From: an uncultured Bacteroidales bacterium
GTDB lineage: Bacteria; Bacteroidota; Bacteroidia; Bacteroidales; Paludibacteraceae
Assembly: GCA_900316845.1 (NCBI GenBank)
Contig: ONEG01000008.1
Location: forward strand, 47,507-111,506
Direction of reading: 5' to 3'
DNA length: 64,000 nucleotides
The notes under the pieces are model-generated. The model had not been told where the DNA came from and made no database searches. It saw nothing but the letters and a program-made list of their open reading frames with translations. The position numbers and the translations under genes are program-made. Of the stretch, positions 54,309-62,589 are shown in pieces; within the stretch, counting starts at the first letter, position 1; each line of letters opens with the position of its first letter.

Positions 54309-56636
54309 CTAAATCCTCACCACCGTCAGCCCGGCGCCGCCGTGGTTCACATCGCCGTCGCCGAAATCCAAAGCTACCTGTCCGCGTTTGCGCCGCTGGC
54401 GGTTGAGGTCATTGAGGTAGTCCCTTGTCAGTTGCTTCAAAGCGCCCGTGCCCGTCCCGTGCAGAATCGTCACTTCGCCGGCACCGACCATCAGCGCATC
54501 GTCCATGTACGCAATCAGTTTCTCTAACGCCTCGTCTGCCCGATAACCGCGCAGATCCAAGGTCCGCTCGAACGCCAAGGTCCGCTGCCGAACGGTGCTT
54601 CGTACAGAGATATTGCTCTTCGTCTCCTGCTCTTTGGTCATCGTCTTGCTCAGTTTCCTCAGTTCCGAGAAGTCCCGCATCACGCCTTTCTTTCGACTTT
54701 CTTCTTTCGACTTTTGACTCTCTACTTTCGGCTTTTGACTTTCTACTTTTATCTTTAAACTCTCCACCTTCTGCCTTGCCGCTTTGGTTTTTTCCTTGTC
54801 GGCCTTGGCCTCTTTGATCTCGCGGATGGTACGTTCGATAGTGGCGTTGGATTGTTGCAACAACCGCTCCGCTTCCTGCCGAGCCTCTTCCAGAATCTCT
54901 TTCTTCTCTCTCTTCACACCCGCCATCCGCTCTTCATACTCCGCCATGCGTGCCTCCAAGGCTTTCTCTTTCTGGCGGATAGCCTGCCGCTTGTTTTCCC
55001 AGTAACGCTTGTCGCGGGCGATATCTTGCAGCTGCTTGTCGTAGTCGATATGCTCCTCGCCTACCAAGTCTGTCGCGTACCGGATGATCTCTTCGCTCAA
55101 GCCCGTTTGGCGTGCTATCTCGATAGCAAAAGAACTTCCGGCTTGACCGATAGACAGTTGGAACAACGGCCGCATCGCGCCGCGGTCGTACAGCATCGCG
55201 CCGTTCACTACCCCTTCGGTCTCTTCGGCGAAATGCTTGAGGTTGGTATAATGGGTGGTGATCACGCCGAATACTCTTCTCTGAACCAACTCGCGCAGTA
55301 TCGCCTCGGCTATCGCACCGCCGATCATCGGCTCCGTACCCGTCCCCATCTCGTCGATGAGGATCAGCGTCCGCTCATCTGCCTGGCGAAGGAATGCCCT
55401 CATGTTGCGCAGGTGGGACGAATAGGTCGATAACTCATCCTGAATCGACTGTTCGTCGCCGATATCGATCATCAGTCTGTCAAACACCCCTGCCCTGCTC
55501 TGCTCGGCTACGGGCACCAATAGACCGCATTGTAACATATATTGCATCATCGCCACGGTCTTGAGACACACGGATTTACCGCCGGCGTTCGGACCGCTGA
55601 TGACGAGCACCCGGTTCTTCTCTTGCTCCAGCCTGATAGAGAGCGGCACGACAGTCTTTCCCTGCGGCGCGTAGTGCAGCCATAATACCGGGTGTCGCGC
55701 TTCCGACCATTCGACCAGCGGACCGTCCACTAACTCCGGTCGTATCGCTTTCATCGCTTGCGCCAAGGACACTTTGGCGTTTAAGAAGTCCACCTCTGCC
55801 AACATCCGCTGACTCGCCATGATCTGCTCGCTCTGCGGCCGGATGAAATCCGTCACTTCGCGCAGGATACGTATCCGCTCACGCCGTTCAGCCCCTTCTA
55901 ACTCGCGGATCTTATTGTTCGCGTCCACCACCTGCTGCGGTTCAATATAAACCGTCTTGCCGGTAGCCGACTCGTCGTGTACGATACCGCCTATCTTCCT
56001 CTTGAATCCCGGCGAGACAGGGATCACGAGCCGTCCTTCGCGTAAGGTCGGCGCCGCATCGCTATCGACGTACCCGTCGGTCTTGGCTTGTCGCAATATG
56101 GCGGCCAACGTCCTGCTGACGCTGCCTTGCTGATTCGTGATCTCCCGGCGGATACGGGCTAACTCCGGCGACGCGTTATCGGCAATCTTGCCGTAGCGGT
56201 CTAACACACGGTCGATAGCTTTCACTATCCCCCCTAATCTACTAACCCCTAATCCACTAACCGTCAACCCCTTCAACGCGCCGTACCTCGTCTCGTCCAT
56301 CGCCGCAAAACACTGCTCGATCTCCACGGCGAAACTCAGGCTCTTGCGCAACTCGTCCAGCTCTGCTTCATCCATGAACAGACCCTCAATCCGTATCCGT
56401 GCGATGGACTCTCTGAGGTCATAGATCTCTCCGCGGGGCATGCTCACTCTCGCGTCCTCATGCGCCATCCGCATCTGGTCCGTGAGTAGTAACATCGCCT
56501 GCACTTTCGCGTACTCCGTCTCCATCTGCATCGCCTCCACACGCTCGCGTCCCAGACCCGACGTACACCGACGACGCAACTCTTCACGTATCACCGTGAA
56601 GTCAATCTTCTCTTCTATGTTATCCGGATAAAACAC
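54309..56636 (-). CDS. mutS2: MutS2-type ATPase/endonuclease
   Basis: 775 residues. It lacks the mismatch-binding domain of MutS. The ATPase has Walker A SGPNAGGKS (347-355) and LILIDEMGTGTEP; the C-terminal Smr nuclease domain has LDLRGYRADEAL and ILHGTGTGALK. MutS2 suppresses recombination and rescues collided ribosomes in some bacteria. Two repeat-derived parts are visible: residues about 122-136 (a 15-bp unit CCCCTAATCTACTAA on the plus strand) and a Lys/Ser-rich stretch at about 625-655 (KVESQKPKVESQK), from a 7-bp TTTCGAC array between coiled coil and Smr domain. Confidence 0.93.
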   Translation of the reverse strand: MFYPDNIEEKIDFTVIREELRRRCTSGLGRERVEAMQMETEYAKVQAMLLLTDQMRMAHEDARVSMPRGEIYDLRESIARIRIEGLFMDEAELDELRKSLSFAVEIEQCFAAMDETRYGALKGLTVSGLGVSRLGGIVKAIDRVLDRYGKIADNASPELARIRREITNQQGSVSRTLAAILRQAKTDGYVDSDAAPTLREGRLVIPVSPGFKRKIGGIVHDESATGKTVYIEPQQVVDANNKIRELEGAERRERIRILREVTDFIRPQSEQIMASQRMLAEVDFLNAKVSLAQAMKAIRPELVDGPLVEWSEARHPVLWLHYAPQGKTVVPLSIRLEQEKNRVLVISGPNAGGKSVCLKTVAMMQYMLQCGLLVPVAEQSRAGVFDRLMIDIGDEQSIQDELSTYSSHLRNMRAFLRQADERTLILIDEMGTGTEPMIGGAIAEAILRELVQRRVFGVITTHYTNLKHFAEETEGVVNGAMLYDRGAMRPLFQLSIGQAGSSFAIEIARQTGLSEEIIRYATDLVGEEHIDYDKQLQDIARDKRYWENKRQAIRQKEKALEARMAEYEERMAGVKREKKEILEEARQEAERLLQQSNATIERTIREIKEAKADKEKTKAARQKVESLKIKVESQKPKVESQKSKEESRKKGVMRDFSELRKLSKTMTKEQETKSNISVRSTVRQRTLAFERTLDLRGYRADEALEKLIAYMDDALMVGAGEVTILHGTGTGALKQLTRDYLNDLNRQRRKRGQVALDFGDGDVNHGGAGLTVVRI
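54686..54768 (-). repeat. 7-bp TTTCGAC minisatellite inside mutS2
   Basis: Degenerate tandem units (TTTCGAC, TTTTGAC, TTTCTAC, TTTCGGC) give a 21-nt period, read as KVESQKP/KVESRKS. The same unit recurs in murG at 58580-58619. Confidence 0.85.
56230..56261 (-). repeat. 15-bp CCCCTAAT-type repeat inside mutS2
   Basis: CCCCTAATCTACTAA and CCCCTAATCCACTAA in tandem, coding for LTVSGLGVSRLG. The core CCCCTAAT is the unit of the array at 21107-21149. Confidence 0.8.
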
Positions 56637-56659
56637 CCCTGAAACCTAAATCCTGAATC

Positions 56660-56956
56660 CTACCCCAATATCCTGCAATCCTTGATCGCCGGCGCGCCGA
56701 CGGCTTCATTGAGCTTGCGTACTAACTCAAACCGGTTCTCGAACAGCTGCGTCTTCAGCGCCGCGGAGTTGACCCGCACATAGAGCATACCGTCCTTCAC
56801 CTCCACCGATCGGGTGAGTTTCTGAACGGTCTCGCCCATCACTTGCGGCCATACTTCTTCTATCTGCCTGTCCATCACCGTCTGCTCCAAGCCGCTCTCG
56901 CGTAAGAAATCCACAAGGGCATCGGTGATCGAGAGGGTATTAGCGCTGGTAGGCAT
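56660..56956 (-). CDS. DUF721 (DciA-like) protein
   Basis: 98 residues from ATG 56956; a longer frame upstream runs antiparallel to nothing useful and overlaps the GH73 gene further. The DUF721 pattern is seen: N-terminal helices (ITDALVDFLRESGLE), the conserved WPQVMGETVQKLTR and the strand pair MLYVRVNSAALKTQLFE. DciA proteins in this family load replicative helicase; the short Bacteroidetes form is not characterised. It overlaps the GH73-LysM gene by 17 nt. Confidence 0.85.
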   Translation of the reverse strand: MPTSANTLSITDALVDFLRESGLEQTVMDRQIEEVWPQVMGETVQKLTRSVEVKDGMLYVRVNSAALKTQLFENRFELVRKLNEAVGAPAIKDCRILG

Positions 56957-58025
56957 CTTCTTCTTTGGTCTTGCGTAAGTAGATCCGCTGCCTGGTACGG
57001 AAAGTACGAATCTGTGGGTCCAACTCATTCCATTTCTGTATCGCCTCAATCTTCACGCCTACCTCCTGGCTCAGTTGCCAAATCGACTGGCCGGTATGGC
57101 TCCATACGAAGGCTTCCTCGCCGGTACTCTTCTTTGCCGCCAGGTAGATGCGGTCACCTTTCGCCAACTCGCGACCCAAAGCATCGTTATCCTCACGCAA
57201 ATCACGCTCGCGTACATTCAGACGGAACGCCACGTTCGCATACGTATCCTCCTCGCGCGCGGTGACATACTGAATGCCGTTGCATTTCTTACGGGGGTGC
57301 ATCAGGAAGAAACTATCCCTTTCCTCTTTCGCCGTCAGCGGTTCTACGTACGGCGGTTCGGGGTCGTTATGAATCACCATGATCGGCTCCGAACGACGAA
57401 CGACGGTAGCCTTCAGCGGACGCTTGGGTTTGGGTGCCGGCTTGGCTACACTGCCCGTTCCGGCATTCTCCTTCTGTGCTCTGTCAGCAGGCGCTGCCTG
57501 CGGTCTGCGCACTGTCTGCGAAACGGTCAACGTGTCCAGACGGTAGTCTTCAATGAGCTTGACCAACTTCGGCGCATACGACGGATCGGTCGCGTAGCCG
57601 CACTCCTTGAGCCTACGAGCCCAACCCTCATAGTCCTCTACCGCGATCTCAAAACAAGTCGAGTAACGCGGCCGCTTGAGGAAGATCGAGTGGTCCTTGA
57701 AACTCTCTGCGGCGTTGCCGTACTGACGGAAACACTCTCCCTCACTGTCGTCGTCGTGGTAATAGACACCGCCGAACCACTCGTTCGTACATTTGATACC
57801 GAAATGGTTCCTGGCATTGAGGGCCAACTCGCTCTGTCCGGCCTGGGACTCCAACAGCGCCTGCGCCATCGTAATACTCGCGGGGATGCCATAGTCCTCC
57901 TGCTCTTGGATAGCGATGGCTTTCCATTCCTCGATATACGCTAAATACGTCGGGTCCTGTTTCTGAGCCCAACTACTCATCGTGCCGATCATCAGCACGC
58001 CTAAAATAAACAGTTTTTTATTCAT
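56940..58025 (-). CDS. Secreted GH73 glucosaminidase with LysM domains
   Basis: 361 residues. Signal peptide (cut after SSWA) and a GH73 domain (about 22-165) with the catalytic Glu in AQALLESQAGQSELA and the family block NARNHFGIKC. A basic Pro/Ala linker follows, then two LysM-like domains (about 255-300 and 308-355). It should cut the glycan chain of peptidoglycan between GlcNAc and MurNAc while bound through LysM. Residues about 168-184 (QTVRRPQAAPADRAQKE) are encoded by a TCTGTCAGC-type repeat shared with 53514-53582. Neighbours murG and ftsW also act on the wall. Confidence 0.9.
   Translation of the reverse strand: MNKKLFILGVLMIGTMSSWAQKQDPTYLAYIEEWKAIAIQEQEDYGIPASITMAQALLESQAGQSELALNARNHFGIKCTNEWFGGVYYHDDDSEGECFRQYGNAAESFKDHSIFLKRPRYSTCFEIAVEDYEGWARRLKECGYATDPSYAPKLVKLIEDYRLDTLTVSQTVRRPQAAPADRAQKENAGTGSVAKPAPKPKRPLKATVVRRSEPIMVIHNDPEPPYVEPLTAKEERDSFFLMHPRKKCNGIQYVTAREEDTYANVAFRLNVRERDLREDNDALGRELAKGDRIYLAAKKSTGEEAFVWSHTGQSIWQLSQEVGVKIEAIQKWNELDPQIRTFRTRQRIYLRKTKEEDAYQR
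57474..57528. repeat. TCTGTCAGC-type repeat inside the GH73 gene
   Basis: CTGTGCTCTGTCAGCAGGCG and the following palindrome GCAGGCGCTGCCTGC match the intergenic array at 53518-53551 except at one base. Here it codes for the linker after the GH73 domain. Confidence 0.8.
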
Positions 58026-58048
58026 CTATTTATCTATTTATCTATCTT
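58023..58048 (-). repeat. 8-bp ATCTATTT repeat between murG and the GH73 gene
   Basis: About three units of ATCTATTT fill the 16-nt gap plus the murG tail and the region before the GH73 start codon. Confidence 0.7.
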
Positions 58049-59124
58049 CTATTATTAGCCAGCGCCATCACCTCTTTCGCTATCCGGGTAGCAGAGTCCG
58101 CCTGCGCGAGTTTCAACACATTCGTGTGCAGCACCTCTAACTTGGCTTTGTCCTCTAACAGGGTCAGCGCTGTCGGAATCAACTTCTCTGCCGCCTCTGC
58201 GTCGCGCACCAGCACCGCCGCATCGCGGTTCACGAGCGCCATGGCGTTATGCGTCTGATGGTCCTCCGCCACGTTCGGCGAGGGCACCAAGATAGCCGGT
58301 TTGCCTAACAGACATATCTCGCTGATAGACGAAGCCCCGGCTCGGGAGATGACCAGATCCGCCTGCGCATAGCGCTCCGGCATGTCGCTCAGGAAATCCA
58401 GACACTCGATATTCGCAGGCTTACCGGCTGCTTCCCATGCCGCCTTGCAAGACTCATGATACACCTTACCCGTCTGCCAAACGACATGAATATCGCTCTT
58501 GACCAAGTCAGGCAGCGCCGCCTTGATGGACTCGTTGATCGTCCGTGCGCCCAATGACCCGCCGATAATAAGGAGCGTCTTTCGACTTTCGACTTTCGAC
58601 TTTCTACTTTCTGCTTTCGTCAGATTCTGCCTCACCGGATTACCCGTCAGGATGATCTTCTCCGCCGGGAAGAACCGCTCCATGCCGGGGTACGCCACGC
58701 ATATCTTCGCAGCTTTGTTCTTCAATATCTTATTCGTCACGCCGGCAAAACCATTCTGCTCTTGCAGCAGGATAGGTATCCCCATGTTCGCTGCCGCCCA
58801 CATAGCAGCACCGGAAGCGTAACCGCCGACGCCGACGCCGACGTCCGGCCTGAAATCGCGGATGATCTTCTTCACCTGCTTAATGGACTTGACCAGATCC
58901 ACTAACACCGACACGTTCTTCCACGGCTGCGCGCGGTTGAACCCTCGTACCGGCAAGCCGACGATCTTATACCCCGCTTGCGGCACACGCTCCATCTCCA
59001 TGCGCCCTAACGCGCCGACGAAGAGGATCTCCGCCTCCGGGTCTAATTCTTTTAATGCATTCGCAATACTGATGGCAGGGAATATATGTCCTCCGGTCCC
59101 TCCTCCGGAAATTAAGTAACGCAT
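58042..59124 (-). CDS. murG: UDP-GlcNAc:lipid I GlcNAc transferase
   Basis: 360 residues of the GT28 family. The glycine loop GGGTGGH (7-13), VGVGGYASGAAMWAA and QEQNGFAGVTNK lie in the acceptor domain; LLIIGGSLGARTINES and SRAGASSISEICLLGKPAIL are in the donor domain. It forms lipid II on the inner face of the membrane. Residues about 169-182, joining the two domains, derive from the 7-bp TTTCGAC repeat (TKAESRKSKVESRK). It follows ftsW by 6 nt. Confidence 0.96.
   Translation of the reverse strand: MRYLISGGGTGGHIFPAISIANALKELDPEAEILFVGALGRMEMERVPQAGYKIVGLPVRGFNRAQPWKNVSVLVDLVKSIKQVKKIIRDFRPDVGVGVGGYASGAAMWAAANMGIPILLQEQNGFAGVTNKILKNKAAKICVAYPGMERFFPAEKIILTGNPVRQNLTKAESRKSKVESRKTLLIIGGSLGARTINESIKAALPDLVKSDIHVVWQTGKVYHESCKAAWEAAGKPANIECLDFLSDMPERYAQADLVISRAGASSISEICLLGKPAILVPSPNVAEDHQTHNAMALVNRDAAVLVRDAEAAEKLIPTALTLLEDKAKLEVLHTNVLKLAQADSATRIAKEVMALANNRR
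58580..58619 (-). repeat. 7-bp TTTCGAC minisatellite inside murG
   Basis: Three perfect TTTCGAC units, then TTTCTAC, TTTCTGC and TTTCG. It encodes the inter-domain linker KAESRKSKVESRK. Confidence 0.9.
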
Positions 59125-59130
59125 GGGCTT

Positions 59131-60363
59131 TTACTCTAATGTTACAATTGGTACTTCTTCCTGACTCTCGCTGATGGTCTCTTGTACGCGTTCGCGAAGG
59201 GCTAACTGCTCGCGGCTCACGCTCATCATGATGCCGAAGTATATCGACGTGATCAGCACCGACGTTCCGCCTCTGGATATCAGCGGCAGCGGCTGACCCG
59301 TCACCGGTCCCAAGCCTACCGCCACGAGCATGGATATCAGTGCCTGGCACGTGATCATCAGCGCCAGCCCCATCGTCATCAGCATCGCCGGCATGTCCGA
59401 ATAACGGCTCGACACATTGCAGGCCCTGAACAAAACCGCCAAGTACAGGAAGATCAAGCCAGCGGCACCGATGATACCCGACTCCTCCACGATGATCGCG
59501 AAGATATAATCCGCAAACGCCAAGGGCAGATAATCCCGCTCCTTGCTGTTACCGGGGAACACGCCAAACGGCGTCGTACCGCCGCGGGCGATAGCTACCG
59601 ACGAATAGACCTCCTGGATATTCTCGTCCGTCAGGACATATTTGGACGCACCGTCGTCGTTGAAATGCCGGTCGATACGGGATACCCACGTCGTTGCGCG
59701 CTTGAAGGGTCCGTGCATCTGTCTTCCCGGACGGACGAAACCGAACTCCACAATCGCGTAACCGAGCATCAGCGCCACGATGGCGATGCCTACTATCGAC
59801 AGCGTATATTTCCACGGGATACGTGCTAAGATCCATAGGCAGAACACGATCAGACCTATCAGCACCGCCGTCGAGAGGTTGGACGCCATGATCGGCAGCA
59901 TCACGATACCCGAGATGACCAAAGTCCGGATGAAGTATTTCCATTTATCTTCCTCCGTATGGATACGCGCAAGCTGATCCGCCACGACGATGATCAGACT
60001 CAGTTTCGCCAACTCCGAGGGCTGGAAAGTGATTCCCGCGATACGTACCCATCGCGCGGCGCCGTTAATCGTCACTACCAAGGGGTTGCCGGGGATCATC
60101 GTCGAATAGACCAACAACGTACTGATCGCTAATAACACGTACCCGCCGAAACGGATCCAATGCGTCGGGATATACTGGATGCCGAAAGCCGCAATGATGC
60201 CTAACACGATGAAGAACATCTGTTGTCCGATCGGGCCTAAGGCGGAGTGATGCATATATACCAAGGTAGAAGACGCCGAGAAGAGGGCGATGACAGCTAC
60301 GACGATCAGGGTGATAAAGAGCCCCCAGAACGTGCGGTCGATGTGTCGTAGATTCCAATTCAT
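59131..60363 (-). CDS. ftsW: FtsW/RodA-family SEDS peptidoglycan polymerase
   Basis: 410 residues from ATG 60363. There are ten membrane helices. Signatures are NGAARWVRIAGITFQPSELA and KLSLII (loop with the essential Glu/Lys region), YAIVEFGFVRPGRQ, and near the C-terminus GPVTGQPLPLISRGGTS. SEDS proteins polymerise lipid II with a partner class B PBP. Direct linkage to murG, as in dcw clusters, favours FtsW over RodA. It is first in the minus-strand wall operon, behind its own promoter. Confidence 0.9.
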   Translation of the reverse strand: MNWNLRHIDRTFWGLFITLIVVAVIALFSASSTLVYMHHSALGPIGQQMFFIVLGIIAAFGIQYIPTHWIRFGGYVLLAISTLLVYSTMIPGNPLVVTINGAARWVRIAGITFQPSELAKLSLIIVVADQLARIHTEEDKWKYFIRTLVISGIVMLPIMASNLSTAVLIGLIVFCLWILARIPWKYTLSIVGIAIVALMLGYAIVEFGFVRPGRQMHGPFKRATTWVSRIDRHFNDDGASKYVLTDENIQEVYSSVAIARGGTTPFGVFPGNSKERDYLPLAFADYIFAIIVEESGIIGAAGLIFLYLAVLFRACNVSSRYSDMPAMLMTMGLALMITCQALISMLVAVGLGPVTGQPLPLISRGGTSVLITSIYFGIMMSVSREQLALRERVQETISESQEEVPIVTLE

Positions 60364-60399
60364 ATTTCCATTAAGGTTTGTGGTTTGACAATTTGGGTG

Positions 60400-60430
60400 C
60401 AAAATTACAAAAAAATATTGATATACGCAA
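60400..60430 (-). promoter_or_regulatory. Promoter of ftsW-murG and downstream genes
   Basis: On the minus strand TTGCG (60426-60430) and TAATTTTG (60400-60407). The ftsW ATG is about 37 nt downstream. Confidence 0.8.
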
Positions 60431-60485
60431 GCGCCCGCGCGATTTTTTCTAAAATGTGTGCTGTTTAACTAATTTTGAATTTTAT

Positions 60486-60518
60486 TTTTTGGATTTTGAA
60501 TTATTTTAACTACCTTTG
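60486..60518 (+). promoter_or_regulatory. Promoter of the CE12-like esterase
   Basis: TTTTTG at 60486-60491 and TACCTTTG at 60511-60518. The leader carries a short palindrome TCGAAATTCGA and is 21 nt long. Confidence 0.8.
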
Positions 60519-60539
60519 CACTCGAAATTCGAAACAACC

Positions 60540-62438
60540 ATGAAAAAAATCTTTTCCTTCTTCGCAGCTATGCTGCTTAGCCTGCCGATGATGCAGGCCG
60601 CAATCAAAGTTCACACCATCGGCGATTCGACGATGGCGGAGTATGACGAATCGACTACCGACAAACGCGGTTGGGGTATGTACCTCGCTTCGTTCTTCGA
60701 TCCCGCTTTTGTCACTGTCAACAACCGAGGTAAGTCCGGTGCCGACACCCGTGGTTTCTACAACGGCGCCGCCTACTGGCCCTCCGTGAAGAGCCAGATG
60801 AGTGCAGGCGACTACCTGCTTATCCAGTTTGCCCATAACGACGAAGGTAACGACAGTAACCTCTCCGGTTTGGATAACCTCGAGTACGCTGCCTATTGCA
60901 CCGAGCATAGCCTGCCGGCTCCTTCCGATGCACGCGGTACCAACCCGCAGACGACCTATCGCGACTACCTGCGCCTCTTCATCGACGAAGCGCGCGCATT
61001 AGGCGTGAACCCGGTCCTCGTGGGTCCTATCTGCCGTGCTTATTTCAACGGCAATAACATCACCCGCAAAGGCCAACACGACCTCGGCGATAAGTTCGCC
61101 AAGATCGAGAACGGTGAACTCCTCCAGAACCAAAGCGTGCCGGCTACCGACCTCTCGATGAGTTATGTAGAGGCGATGCGTGTCGTAGCGGCAGAGAAAG
61201 GCGTGCCCTTCATCGACCTCACCGACGCTACCCGCCAGCTCTACCTCTCTTATGGCGAGAGCCAGTGTCTGAGCCTGCTCTTCTGCTCCGGCGACAAGAC
61301 CCACACCAACGCCATGGGAGGTAACCTCGTGGCACGTGCTGCTGCCCAGCTCCTCAAGAACGCAGGCATCCTCGCTGACCATATAGAGATCCCCACGGAC
61401 ATCACCGCTAATCCCGCTTCTATCCATATCGGCGAGACCTATTGCTCCGTGCCGCAGAACAAAGAGTTCCTCCTCACCGGTTACGGTCTCGAACCCGCGG
61501 CCGGCACCGTGAACCTCAGCGCGACTTCTAACCTCCTCATCTCCCTCGACAAAGAGAACTACGCTTCGACCGCACAGGCTTCGTACGAAGGCGGTTCGAT
61601 GTTCCAGAAAGTCTTTATCCGCGCAAACTATACCACCGGAGGCTTCCATTTCGACACTATCTATGCTACCTCGGGCGAACATGTAGTAGCCGTGCCGGTA
61701 GCCGCAAACGCCATCTCGCTTGATGGAGGAGCAGCCGTCAGCGCCTTCTGGGCAATCGGTGCCAAACCCGTACCCGCCCCCGTGGTTGAAGGCCCCATCA
61801 GCGCCGAGTTCACCATGAGCCAGATGGCTTGTATCGATTATAATGCCTCCAAAAACTATTTCGTCGATGGCGATGAACAAGGTATTATCCTCGCGCGTTT
61901 CCATAACTCTGCTGACGGTTCGGCACGTACCCCGTGGCCCGCAGGAGAGATCGATGAGAACGCCAACCGTTACCTCGATTTCGCGGTCACTGCACCGGCT
62001 GCCATGGACGTACGCATCACCCGCATCGCCATGGAGATCGCTTCCGATGGTACCTCTACCATGTGCTACCACCTCAATACCGGTTTCGGCTCCGAGTTCA
62101 CGGATGTAACAACTGTCTATGAGAAACGCAACATGACCTCACGCGTCATCGAGCACGTGGATCTCACGCCTACCCTCACTATCCCTGCCGGAGAGACCCT
62201 TCACGTGCGTATCCTCCCTTGGCATGACTACGGAGAGGTAAAGGATAGCAAGTATATCGGCCTGCGTAATGTCCGCATCGAGGGCATGGCGTTCGAGCCC
62301 GGTGAGGAAGGCATCGAAGAAGTCTCCTCTTCCCTTCAGGGAGCCGGGATGCCGGTTCGTAAGATTCTCCTCAACGGTCAGATCTTTATCCTCCGTAACG
62401 GCAAGACATATACCGCCACCGGAGCACAGGTTCGATAA
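60540..62438 (+). CDS. Secreted SGNH esterase, rhamnogalacturonan acetylesterase (CE12)-like
   Basis: 632 residues from ATG 60540. Signal peptide (cut after MMQA), then an SGNH hydrolase domain (about 22-285) with block I GDSTMAEY (Ser30), the Gly/Asn blocks GKSGAD and FAHNDEGN, and the catalytic DKTHTN dyad. Beta-sandwich domains follow. CE12 enzymes remove acetyl groups from pectin, which matches the PL9-like lyase elsewhere in the window. The last 26 residues (VRKILLNGQIFILRNGKTYT) are a conserved-looking tail similar to the pectate lyase tail and may direct export. Confidence 0.85.
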   Translation: MKKIFSFFAAMLLSLPMMQAAIKVHTIGDSTMAEYDESTTDKRGWGMYLASFFDPAFVTVNNRGKSGADTRGFYNGAAYWPSVKSQMSAGDYLLIQFAHNDEGNDSNLSGLDNLEYAAYCTEHSLPAPSDARGTNPQTTYRDYLRLFIDEARALGVNPVLVGPICRAYFNGNNITRKGQHDLGDKFAKIENGELLQNQSVPATDLSMSYVEAMRVVAAEKGVPFIDLTDATRQLYLSYGESQCLSLLFCSGDKTHTNAMGGNLVARAAAQLLKNAGILADHIEIPTDITANPASIHIGETYCSVPQNKEFLLTGYGLEPAAGTVNLSATSNLLISLDKENYASTAQASYEGGSMFQKVFIRANYTTGGFHFDTIYATSGEHVVAVPVAANAISLDGGAAVSAFWAIGAKPVPAPVVEGPISAEFTMSQMACIDYNASKNYFVDGDEQGIILARFHNSADGSARTPWPAGEIDENANRYLDFAVTAPAAMDVRITRIAMEIASDGTSTMCYHLNTGFGSEFTDVTTVYEKRNMTSRVIEHVDLTPTLTIPAGETLHVRILPWHDYGEVKDSKYIGLRNVRIEGMAFEPGEEGIEEVSSSLQGAGMPVRKILLNGQIFILRNGKTYTATGAQVR

Positions 62439-62529
62439 CTGCCTTTGCAGCAGATTTTGAAAGTTTTAGTATGAAAAAGTAATAAATAGCACAAATTTCA
62501 CTTTTGCATAATAAAAATCTTTCAAAAAA

Positions 62530-62561
62530 TTTGCTTTTTCAAAATAAAAGTTGTACCTTTG
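62530..62561 (+). promoter_or_regulatory. Promoter of the AAA ATPase gene
   Basis: TTTG at 62530-62533 and TACCTTTG at 62554-62561 with an A-rich spacer. The start codon is 29 nt downstream. Confidence 0.85.
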
Positions 62562-62589
62562 CAGCGTTTTTCAACCCTGATTATATATT

